Assembly: GCF_050003625.1 (NCBI RefSeq)
Contig: NC_134400.1
Coordinates: forward strand, 197,421,918-197,485,917
Origin: Haematobia irritans
Taxonomy: Eukaryota; Arthropoda; Insecta; Diptera; Muscidae
Direction of reading: 5' to 3'
Length of the DNA stretch: 64,000 nucleotides
A program made the translations under genes and the position numbers. Shown here piece after piece: positions 18,166 to 30,700 of this stretch. How positions within the stretch are numbered: position 1 is the first letter of the stretch; the number at the start of each line of letters is the position of its first letter. The notes under the pieces are model-generated. The model was not told the origin of the DNA. It did not search any database and saw only the letters and a program-made list of their open reading frames with translations.

Positions 18166-18474
18166 GGCATCGCTATACATTCAATTAAACGATTAGTTCG
18201 ACAACAAAATTTATCGAAATAAATTTCCCATCCCTACCACTTACTCTAATTTCTTAATTTCTCGTGCAAAAATAAGAAAACACTGGTCTCAATTTCAAAC
18301 ACATCGCATTCAATTGTACGTTTATTTGGAAATTTAGCATTTTACTTTAATAATTTTATTGTTTTCTTTTCCACATCAGCCTTGAATTGAATTGTTTTGG
18401 CGGTTGTTAAGGAAATCGTCCTTTGAGTGGCATCCATATACAGTCTGGACGAAGTGTGAAGGCATTAATTTAAT
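18166..18474 (+). promoter_or_regulatory. SRm300: Probable SRm300 promoter and 5' UTR region
   Basis: Repeat-free 310 bp between the T1 end and the start codon, richer in GC just before the ATG (GGAAATCGTCCTTTGAGTGG). By position it should hold the promoter and 5' UTR; no TATA box or single start site could be assigned. Confidence 0.4.
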
Positions 18475-18716
18475 ATGTATAATGGTATAGGTTTAAATAC
18501 CCCTCGAGGTTCGGGCACCAATGGCCACGTCCAAAGGAATTGGGCCTTTGTACGTCCTGGAAAAAAAGACAATTCTAATTATCGTTCCGAGGAGGATATA
18601 AAGAAATTGGATGCTACACTTAATCGACCACCAAATAAAGAAATTTTGGACCATGACCGCAAACGGAAAATTGAAGTCAAGTGCTTGGAGTTTGAGGAGA
18701 TTTTGGAAAATCAAGG
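18475..18716 (+). CDS. SRm300: SRm300 coding exon 1
   Basis: ATG 18475 to the GTAAGT donor at 18717; leaves two bases (GG) of a Gly codon. Encodes residues 1-80 with MYNGIGL and the basic KRKIEVKCLEFEEI helix of the Cwf21 domain. Confidence 0.95.
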
Positions 18717-21700
18717 GTAAGTGTATAATTGTGACATGGTGATTTTGCCTATTCCCAATGATGACATACGACTTCATGTACCATTATTATATTGATTTAT
18801 GTATGATGCTATGAATTCCTTTAGTTTTCTTTAAATTAAAGGGTATTAATGAAATTATTTTGATATGGTTTAAATCCTTGGTTCGGTTTGTCCTAACTCA
18901 TTGCGTCCCTACGATGAACTGAAAGACGTGAACAGGTGTTTTTCGTTTTCCGTGGCAGAGATTTTTCTGCACCGGAATGTCATGTAAAGTGGTTGCCGTC
19001 TCAGTGTTTCGTGTTGTTATATATAGGTCAGGTTGGAGGACTAGCATTCCGGTCAAAAGGCATGTTATAGCCCCTACACATAGAAGATATTAAGCCGACA
19101 TAACCGGCTTATCATTGGAAACTTCCATGATCACCAATAGCTATGTTATTTTTACAAATGAAAGACTAAAAAATATGTCACTGATTGTGCAGTAATATTT
19201 TTCTTCATAATTCCCACCAATCGAAAGACTACGTGCAGAGACTACGATCCTAATTGTGGGAAGACTTGACGAAATGTTGGTAAACCTTGGTATTTCCTTT
19301 AGTGTTCACAATAACCATCCAAACCACCGTCTTGTGGGTAGACCGAACGATCATTCTAAATATCCAGCATTTCTCAAAATTTGAGGAATTCTACGTAAAA
19401 ATTTAAACAAATTTACTAAATGTTTGCAAAGAATTAATTTTTGAAACCATTTTTTTAAAGTTGATCTGTTGAATTTTGGGTTTATATTATATTATTTTTA
19501 TTATTTCTATAGAAAATTATGTCAAAATTTTATTTCTATAGAAAATTTTGTCAAGATTTTATTTCTATAGAAAATTTTGCCAAATTTTATTTCTATAGAA
19601 AAATTTGGCAAATTTTATTTCTATAGAAAATTTTGTCAAAATTTTATTTCTATAGAAAATTTTGACAAAATTTAATTTCTATAGAAAATTTTGTCAAAAT
19701 TTTATTTTTACAGAAAATTTTGTCAAAATTTTATTTCTATAGAAAATTTTGTCAAAATTTTATTTCTATAGAAAATTTTGTAAAAATTTTATTTCTATAG
19801 AAAATGTTGTCAAAATTTTATTTCTATAGAAAAATTTGTCAAAATTTTATTTCTATAGAAAATTTTGTCAAAATTTTATTTCTATAGCAAATTTTGTCAA
19901 GATTTTATTTCTTTAGAAAGTTTTGTCAAAATTTTATTTCTATAGAAACTTTTGTCAAAATTTTACTTTAGAGAATTTTGTCAAAATTTTACTTCTATAG
20001 ATAATTTTGTCAAAAATTTTACTTCTATAGAGAATTTTGTCAAAATTTTATTTTTATAGAAAATTTTGTCAAAATTTTATTTCTATAGAAAATTTTGTCA
20101 AAATTTTATTTCTATAGAAAATTTTGTCAAAATTTTATTTCTATAGAAAATTTTGTCAAAATTTTATTTCTATAGAAAATTTTGTCAAAATTTTATTTCT
20201 ATAGAAAATTTTGTCAAAATTTTATTTCTATGTTTCTGCGACAAGTATGGGGTGTGTCCAGAGTGATCTGGAGGTGAGACGGAGAAGCGGGAGCTGGGCA
20301 AGCGAAAAGGTGACGAGTGTCATGTGGCCCTTGATTACAGATGGGACACACGTCAGCTACGCTGCTATCAATCACTGATAAGTAGGAATTGCGGCGGCTG
20401 CACTTGCCTGATCTTAGTTGGGCCAAAACTACCCGAAATTGTACTTTGAACAAGTCCTGGAAAATTTTAGTAGGTTCAATATCAAAAGTAACAAGTATAT
20501 ACGGCCGTAAGTTCGGCCAGGCCGAATCTTATGTACCCTCCACCACGGATTGCATAGAAACTTGTACTAAAAACTGTCATCCACAGTTTTTAACACCGCG
20601 TTCTCAAGTGTAAGTTAGTCCATACGAGGTATATATTAAACAAAAAAGGCAAATTAAATAAGTAAATAATTCAGTTTGACAAAATAAATAAATAAAATTT
20701 TGACAAAATTTTCTAAAGAAATAAAATCTTGAAAAAATTATGTATAGTAATAAAATTATGACAAAATTTTCTATAGTAATAAAATTTTGACAAAATTTTT
20801 TATAGAAATAAAATGTTGACAAAATTTTCTATAGAAACAAAATCTTGGCAAAATTTTGTATAGTAATAAAATTTTAACAAAATTTTCCATAGAAATAAAA
20901 TATTGACAAAATTTTCTTTAGCAATAAAATTTGATAAAATTTTCTAAAGAAATAAAATGACAAAATTTTCTATAGAAATAAAATTTTGGTAGATTATTTT
21001 TGGGGATGGGCTATATATAACTATAGACCGATATGTACCAATTTTGGCATGGTTGTTAGCGGTATTATACTAGCGCAATGTACCAAATTTTACCACGTAC
21101 CAAATTTCAACCGAGTCGGATGAATTTTGCGCCTCCAATAGCTCCGGAGGTCAAATCTGGGGATCGGTTTAAATGGGGGTTATATATAATTAAGACCGGT
21201 AAGGACCAATTTTTGCATGGTTGTTAGAGACCATATACTAACACCACGTACCAAATTTCAACCGGATCAGGTGAATTTTGCTCTTCCAAGGGGCCCCGGA
21301 GGTCAAATCTGGGGATCGGTTTGTATGGGGGCTACATATAGTTATGGACCGATATGGACCAATTCCTTCATGGTTGTCGGAGACTATATACTAACACCAC
21401 GTACCAAATTTCAACCGAATCGAATGAATTTTGCTCATCCATGAGGCTCCGGAGGTCAAATCTGGGGATCGGTTTATATGAGGGCTATATATAATTATTG
21501 ACCAAAGTTTGCATGGTTGTTACAGACCATATACTAATACCATGTACCAAATTTCAGCCGGATCGGATGAAATTTGCTTCTCTTAGAGGCTCCGCAAGCC
21601 AAATCTGGGGATCGGTTTATATGGGCGCTATATATGATTATGTTAGAGACCCTATACTAATACCATGTACCAAATTTCAGCCGGATCGAATGAAATTTGC

Positions 21701-24700
21701 TTTTTTTAGAGGCTCCGCAAGCCAAATCTGGGGATCGGTTTATATGGGGGCTATATATATTTATGGACCGATTTGAACCAATTTTTGCATGGTTGTGAGA
21801 GACCATATAGTAACTCCGGATCGGATGAATTTTGTTCCTCCAAGAAGCTCCGCAAGCCAAATCTGGGCGTCGGTTTATATGGGGGCTATACGTTAAAGTG
21901 ATCCGATAGGGCCCATTTGCAATACCATCCGACCTACATCAATAACAACTACTTGTGCCTAGTTTCAAGTCGATAGCTTGTTTCGTTCGGAAGTTAGCGT
22001 GATTTCAACAGACAGACGGACGGACGGACATGCTTAGATCGACTCAGAATTTCACCACGACGCAGAATATATATACTTTATGGGATCTTAGAGCAATATT
22101 TCGATGTGTTACAAACGGAATGACAAAGTTAATATACCCCCCCCCCCCCCACATCCTATGGTGGAGGGTATAAAAATAGAAAAATGGTAGTAAAGACCTC
22201 TCATTTTTATTTTTAATGTACCTCCAAAAATAGTTTTCCAAAGATGGACTTAATATTCAATTCGCAGGTTTATGTTTTTTGAAGTGATATATAAAAATCC
22301 TTTGTGTTGAATTTTAAATTTTCTTTAATTAAATTTACAGCGAGGATAAAACAAATTTAATAAGCGAGCTGGTCCACTGCTCGGCAGACATGTAATTTGC
22401 CATAAAATATGTTCCATTATTGTGAGAAACGTTCTTTCATAAAGGTGAAAATCAAAAAATAGCTTAGTTGTAATGGCAGTCTGTTATTTCAGGAATTGAA
22501 GCATTATGGTTGGATCACCCTTTATCCTCATATCCTTAACGACTGCCCCAAAACCAACGTATCGATGATGTATAGCTATGTTTTTGCGGGATTTCTTTCA
22601 AACTTTTGGTTTTTTTTACATATGTTTGGGGAAATCACTGACACTTGCAACCCCACTGGTTTACATTTTACATTTACTTGACATATTCATTTTCGCTCAA
22701 ACATACTCCCTCTCGCAAGTTCTGTCCATAACCATGAAGCAATCATTCTCTCTTCTTCGCTTTTATTGGAAATGGAAATACATTGTAAACATATCTCTTC
22801 CGGTTATTCTGTAGCATTTGAATTTCCTCCTCACTAGTCTTCATTCAATTCAACCCCTATGCCAACCAATGAGCCAAACCAAAAACCTGCCCTATAGTCT
22901 TAGAGGCAGCATATTCGTGTTATGGCTGGGCTCTGTGCTGCAAAGGGTGGAAATAGTGCAATTTTTGTGTGTATTTTCAACTTAACTCTCCTAGCGGACA
23001 GTATACGGATTTTTTTCGAAAAGAAGAAGAACGAAATCACTCTATAATACATAAAATTGTCAACACACCTCATTATTGATGGAAACGTTAAACGTACAAC
23101 ACAAATTTTAGTTAATAGCATATGATTATATTAAAAAATTTTTAAATTTTCTCAAAAGTTTTAAAGCAAGCAAAAAAACAAAAAAAAAGAGAAGTAAAAC
23201 GAAGTTTAAATGCAAAGTTTGTGATTTTAAGTATATTTTGTAAAACAAAAAAACTACGGATATTAATGCAATGAAAAATTAAAATCATAATAATAAAAGG
23301 CTTTATAAAGTTAAGTAAGTCCTTGTATATTTTTCTTTACTCATATACATACAAATATTTTTCCTGCTCCTACGATTCTATTTGATGGCAATTAATTAAC
23401 TTTTATTCATTTTATTTTATTATTTTTTTCAGACTTTCACCTGAAGAAATCAAGGCCAAAGTTGATTCATATCGACGAAAATTATTGGGAACAGGAAAGA
23501 CAGATATACCAAAAGATGAATTTGGTAGAGTAGCGTAAGTATTTGCCATTTTTTCTAATATCCTGAATATTCCCTCAAAAAAAAGGACAAGTTTTTTGTT
23601 TGGAAATCTACTCCCAATAAACACAGGATGAGCGTTTTTCAAATGCAACAACTTTTCAGTTTGAGGGTAAATATAATTTTCAACATAAATTCAACTTGAC
23701 TTGAAATAGCTCATCTTCAATGCATCTTCAAATTGTTTACGAATTACTTCCAATTTGCCAAAATGTTGACGAAATCTTTGAAAAGGTGTTGAAGATAATA
23801 TGAGAAAACATTGACAAGACACTACCCTAAAATGCAACGAAAAAACCATGTGGTTTTCAATACTTATTTGTGCAACGAAGTTCGTGGTCAATTGCAAGAA
23901 ATAAAAAAAATGGAAAATTTTAGACACAACCAAATAGTTTATAAAAATAGGTAAGTGAAAATAATAAATGAAATAAAACTTTAAGGAAGTCACTAAATGT
24001 ATATCTCTTTGCAGAAAACTAAAATTGTGGATTCTACGTTTTTGAAAACATTAAAAAGCTGACCGATGAAAAAATGGTGGACAATTAACTGGAACTGCTT
24101 CAAATAGTTTATAATAATTGGTACGTCAATATGAAAAATTAAATCAACACTTTAGAGAAGTCACTAAATTTAAATCTCTTTGCAGAAAACTAAAATCTTT
24201 GGATGCTACATGCTTGCAAACATTAAGAAGCTGACCAATGAAAAATGAGTAGCTTATCGACAAGAAAAAGTTTCCAGAAACATTACAAGTGCAACCAATT
24301 AAAATTGTTAAAAACAATAAATTGTTGAAATCAACAACTTCTGGATGAAAATGTGCATCACATCGTCAGTTTAATTCATATGCTATTATCAGTTTAAAAT
24401 GGATATTTTGTGAATTCCTTCTGCTGGAAATCAATTCTAACACGCGGTCCAGTACGTTCCTAATTTCAAATTGCCCGCATGTTAATAAATTTTAATGCTG
24501 TTTTATGACACCAAAAGGAAGGAAATCGAATTATCAATGCAAAAGTGTTTACTAATAATGTTTAAGATATTTAAAGTTTTGTTGTTTGTTTTTTATTTGT
24601 TGATATGTTTAATAAGATTATTATTTATCAATTGGTATTGTAGTGTATTATGTAGGTAGTGAATTATTATATATTTTATTTTGATAAAAAAGAATAAATT

Positions 24701-27700
24701 ATACAAAATTCATAGAATTTTGGCTTTGACTTTCAATTTGAAGTGGGGATATCATTCATAAAAATTTAGGTTGAAAAGTATTTGCAACGATGTTAATTTT
24801 GAATTTGACTCGCATCGAAAATTGTTTGACAAATTATTGAGTAGCGATCCATTTCAATTTGAGGATAACACTTGAGATATTATTGCTAATGTGTTGAATT
24901 TCACTGTTGAGGGTAATGTCTGTTTTTTGTTGAGAACGCGATTTTCTCAACAATTTCTCAACTTGAATATTACCCTAATCCTTTGAAAAAATGTTTGAAA
25001 AATTGTTGAAATTTAGCATATCTCAAACGTTTGTGTTTATTGGGCTTTGACCACACCACGAAAATTTTGGTAATGCATTATGTAATGTTACAGAAAACGC
25101 GTTAAATATTTCATGCTCATTTACAACATTGCTGACATGCAAACTTGTAATGAAAAACCAATTTACAGTTTTTCGTATACTACTTTTTGATATTGTTTTT
25201 TGTGTGTAGTTTTCTTTTTAATGGAGGCTCCCATCAACTTGGAATAATCAATAAATGTTGTGCCTTCTCATATGTGCTCAAAAGTACACTTGTCACTCGT
25301 TTAACAGCGTTAAGCTGATAAATGAGGTTGAGGTCTAGTGATGTTTGTCTATATAAAAATTAAGACAAGAATTTTAGATTCATGAAAACGGTTAAAGAAC
25401 CAAAAAAGAAAAATTTGAATAAACATAAAATAATGTATCGTAAAATTATATGTAATTCAGTTACAACAATAGTTACATTAATGTAGCATATAAAATATGA
25501 GAGAGTAATCGTGGTAAATAGGATACAACGTCCATCTGGCAAAAGCGTGGTTAAAGATTCCAGCCAACACCGGCAATACATTTCGAAATTGTGTTTTGAA
25601 AAAAACAAAGAAAAATTTTAATCTCTTAATTATTATTTTTTTTAATGAAATCCGAAATCTTTTGGTTACTTATAGGGCCTCTGTTGTGAGGCTATGTTAC
25701 TACTAAAGTGGAAATTACATTAATGAAATACTGAAATAGCATCACATTTAAATAACTAATGCGGAATCAATGCTGCAATTGCTTAACAATATTATTTCTG
25801 CTCTATGACAATTCCATTGAAGATTCATTGCTTCTGATCTCATTTTGCACCAATTTTGGATTCTGGATTTGATAAACTACGTCCGGGTGTCCCGAACAGG
25901 AGGGGGGGGGGGGGGGGAGGTGTCAAAATTCTCAACAGAAGGATCACGTTTGGCCATGAGACAATTTTCAGTGTGATGCTGGCTTCAGACAGCAAGAGCA
26001 AGAGCAAGAAACAATAGAAATAGTGGACTACAGTCGACGAAGGAGCACCGTAAAAAACACCACAGATTATTCACTACCCGGGTATTAACCCTCTAATGCC
26101 CTAATTTTTTTGCCAGCTGATTACATTTTCAATGTTAACGACACAAAAACAAGAAACCTAAACAAGAAAATTGTATACGGTAAAATTCAGGCTGATAAGT
26201 CCCCGATCTAACAAAGAAAAACACATTTTTTTTTATCAAAATTCGTTTTTATTATTCAACATATTTCCCTTCAAGAGTGATACAACGATTATAACGACCT
26301 TCCAATTTTTTGATACCATTTTGGTAGTACTCCTTCGGGTTTGCCTCAAAATAGGCCTCAGTTTCAATTTTTTCCCTGCGAGCATCCTTTTTGAGGTCTG
26401 AGAACAAGAAAAAGTCGCTGGGGGTCAGATCTGGAGAATACGGTGGGTGGGGAAGCAATTCGAAACCCAATTCATGGATTTTTGCCATCGTTCTCAATGA
26501 CTTGTGGCACGGTGCGTTGTCTTGGTGGAACAACACTTTTTTCTTCTTCATATGGGGCCGTTTTGCCGCAATTTCGACCTTCAAACGGTCCAATAACGCC
26601 ATATTTCCCTTCTCAAGATAATTATTCCATGCGCATCCCAAAAAACAGAGGCCATTACTTTGCCAGCGGACTTTTGAGTCTTTCCACTCTTCGGAGACGG
26701 TTCACCGGTCGCTGTCCACTCAGCCGACTGTCGATTAGACTAAGGAGTGTAGTGATGGAGCCATGTTTCATCCATTGTCACATATCAACGGAAAAACTCG
26801 GGTGTATTACGAGTTAACAGCTGCAAACACCGCTCAGATTCATCAACACGTTGTTTTTGGTCAAATGTGAGCTCTCGCGGCATATCCAAATATTGATGAA
26901 TGATATGACCAACACGTTCCTTTGATATCTTTAAGGCTATCTCGATCAACTTCATTTTACGGTCATTCAAAATCATTTTGTGGATTTTTTTTATGTTTTC
27001 GTCGGTAACCACATCTTTCGGGCGTCCACTGCGTTCACCGTCCTCCATGCTCATTTCACCACGCTTGAATTTTGTATACCAATCAATTATTGTTGATTTC
27101 CCTGGGACAGAGTCCGGAAACTCATTATCAAGCCAAGTTTTTGCTTCCACCGTATTTTTTCCCTTCAGAAAACAGTATTTTATCAAAACACGAAATTCCT
27201 TTTTTTCCATTTTTTTCACAATAACAAAAGTTGCTTCATAAAAGACGCTCTATCTCACAAACTAATTGACTTACAGACGTCAAATTTTGACACGAATCAT
27301 TTGAAGGTTGGTACTATATAAAAATAATATGCATTTAATACTAGCGGCGCCATCTATGTGTCAGACCGGGGACTTATCAGCCAACCTGTTCTGCTGCAAA
27401 GCCTCTTGAACAGTTTAAACAAAGTTCTCTTTTTGTTTTACCCATTTTTGTTGTCTTAAGGTGTGTTTTACTAAAATCTTCCCTATTAAATGAAGCCCGC
27501 CTAAAGGCGGGATTGGGCATTAGAGGGTTAAGTCCGCGAGATAGTCGAAGTACGTTAATCTAGCAAAAGGAATATCCCAGCAAAAACTCTCATTACCCGG
27601 TAATCTTGTATGTAAGCCTATTTAAAAAGTAATAACCACTTATTAATTGGCATCGCTCCGGATTACATTTACATACGCATGTCCTACACACAAAAAAATT

Positions 27701-30700
27701 TCACGAAAAATTTTCCAATTAAAATTTTAATTGAGTTTTAAAAAATATTCAATTAAAAGTTTAATTGATTCAACAATTTTTTTTGATTGAAACAAAAATC
27801 AATCACAAAAATAATAGTATCAATTAATTTTTTAATTGGATCAATTAACTTTTTAATTGACCTTCAATTAATTTTTTAATTGATACTATCATTTCTGTGA
27901 TTGAAGACATTTCAATTAAAAATTAATTGGATCAATTAATTTCGTGATTGAATCAGAAAATTTTTTTTTGTGTGTAGGAGGAAAGTACTCATCCCCAGGC
28001 ATACTTTCGGCCATGAAATAAGTAGTACTTTTAGAGCATATAATCACTTATTCGTAGATACACCAAAGTTTGCAAAATAGCCACTTGTTGTCTCAGGCAA
28101 CCAAATCTCGAAAATATTGGTTTCTATCGCCGATTACACTAGATCAAAATATGGCGAATAATGCTGTAATAGGAGCACTACTTGAATAGAAACGAATATT
28201 GTATAAATAAACAAAAAATCTAATAAATCTTCTAAATATTTAAGATTACACGCACATTAATTTCACACTTAAAATAGAAATAAATGTAGGTTGTTTAATG
28301 GAGTTCGATTTATGAATTACGTTATAATACGAGGGCAAACTGCAACGTGCAATGACAGATGTACTCCTGGTAATGCCAATTGTAATGAGATGTGGTTACC
28401 TAGTTTTTGCTGGAATGCCACAGTTGGTAGAATTGTACCAAAAATAGTTGATTTTTTACCGATTGGAGCATTGGTAGAATTCTTGATGCTTCAGTAGATT
28501 TTGCAAACAACATAACTTTAGTGCTTTTAGAGTTTTCTATAGAAATAAAATTTTGACAACATTTTCTATAGACATAAAATTTTGACAAAATTTTCTATAG
28601 AAGTACAATTTTGAAAAAATTTTCTATAGTAATAAAATTTTGACAAATTTTTCTATAGAATTAAAATTGTGGCAAAATTTTCTATAGAATTAAATTGTGA
28701 CAAAATTTTCTATAGAAATAAAACTTTGGGCAAAATTTTCTATAGAAATAAAATTTTGACAAAATTTTCTATAGAAATAAAATTTGGACAAAATTTTCTA
28801 TAGAAATAAAATTTTGACCAAATTTTCTATAGAAATAAAATTTTGATAAAATTTTCTATAGAAATAAAATTTGGACAACATTTTCTATAGAAATAAAATT
28901 TTGACAAAATTTTCTATAGAAGTACAATTTTGAAAAAATTTTCTATAGTAATAAAATTTTGACAAATTTTTCTATAGAATTAAAATTGTGGCAAAATTTT
29001 CTATAGAATTAAATTGTGACAAAATTTTCTATAGAAATAAAACTTTGGGCAAAATTTTCTATAGAAATAAAATTTTGACAAAATTTTCTATAGAAATAAA
29101 ATTTTGATAAAATTTTCTATAGAAATAAAATTTGGACAACATTTTCTATAGAAATAAAATTTTGACAAAATTTTCTATAGAAATGTTTTGATAAAATTTT
29201 CTATAGAAATAAAATTTTGACAAAATTTTCTATAGAAATATCGAATAACCTGAAACTTAATCGAGCTGCGACTTTAACTTTAGAAAAAAAAATTTGACAA
29301 CATTTTCTATAGAAATAAAATTTTGACAAAATTTTCTATAGAAGTACAATTTTGAAAAAATTTCTATAGTAATAAAATTTTGACAAATTTTTCTATAGAA
29401 TTAAAATTGTGGCAAAATTGTAAATTGTGACAAAATTTTCTATAGAAATAAAATTTTGGGCAAAATTTTCTATAGAAATAAAATTTTGACAAAATTTTCT
29501 ATAGAAATAAAATTTGGACAAAATTTTCTATAGAAATAAAATTTTGACCAAATTTTCTATAGAAATAAAATTTTGATAAAATTTTCTATAGAAATAAAAT
29601 TTGGACAAAATTTTCTATAAAAATAAAATTTGGACAAAATTTTCTATAGAAATAAAATTTTGACAAAATTTTCTATAGAAATAATATTTTGATAATGTTT
29701 TATATGGAAATAAAATTTTGACAAAATTTTCTATAGAAATATTTTGACAAAATTTCTATAGAAATAAAATTTTGACAAAATTTTCTATAGAAATAAAATT
29801 TTGACAAAATTTCCTATAGAAATAAAATTTTGACAAAATTGTGTATAGAAAGAAAATTTTGCCAAATTGTGTATAGAAAGAAAATTTTGAAAAAATTTTC
29901 TACAGAAATAAAATTGTGAGAAAATTTTCTATAGAAATAAAATTTTGACAAAATTTTCTATAGAAATAAAATTTTGACAAAATTTTCTATAGAAATAAAA
30001 TTTTGACAAAATTTTCTATAGAAATAAAATTTGGACAAAATTTTCTATAGAAATATAGAATAGCCTGAAACTTAATCGGGCTGCTACTTTAATCTTTAAC
30101 CTTTCGATAGAAAAAAAAATTTGACAAAATTGTGTATAGAAATAAAATTTTGACAAAATTGTGTATAAAAAAAAAAACTCGACAAAATTTTCTATTGAAC
30201 TAAAATTTTGCCAAAATTTTCTTTAGAAAAAAATTATGACAAAATTTTCTATAGAAATAACATTTTGGCAAAATTTTCTATAGAAATAAAATTTTGACAA
30301 AATTTCGATAGAAATAAAATTTTGACAAAATTTCTATAGAAATATCAAATAGCCTGAAACTTAATCGGGCAGCCACTTTAATCTTTAACCTTTCGATAGA
30401 AAGAAAATTTTGACAAAATTGTGTATAGAAAAAAAATGTTGACAACATTTTCTATAGAACTAAAATTTTGCCAAAATTTTCTGTAGAAATAAAATTATGA
30501 CAAAATTTTCTATAGAAATAAAATTTTGACAAAATTTTCTATAGAAATAAAATTTTGACAAAATTTTCTATAGAAATAAAATTTTGACAAAAGTTTCTAT
30601 AGAAATAAAATTTTGACAAAATTTCCTATAGAAATAATATTTTGACAAAATTTTCTATAGAAAGAAAATTTTGAAAAAATTTTCTACAGAAATAAATTTT

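Larger units (their letters stand above)
26085..27531. mobile_element. piggyBac-like MITE (TTAA target) hosting a mariner
   Basis: TTAACCCTCTAATGCCC at the left and GGGCATTAGAGGGTTAA at the right are exact inverted repeats including the TTAA target duplicated at 26085-26088 and 27528-27531. Without the mariner inside, the element is about 245 bp and non-coding. TTAA target plus a CCCT terminus points to the piggyBac superfamily. Confidence 0.85.

Noticed and set aside
22496..22814. Overlapping 61- and 78-aa frames in SRm300 intron 1
   Set aside because: Low-complexity hydrophobic translations of AT-rich DNA, without a family motif or splice context.
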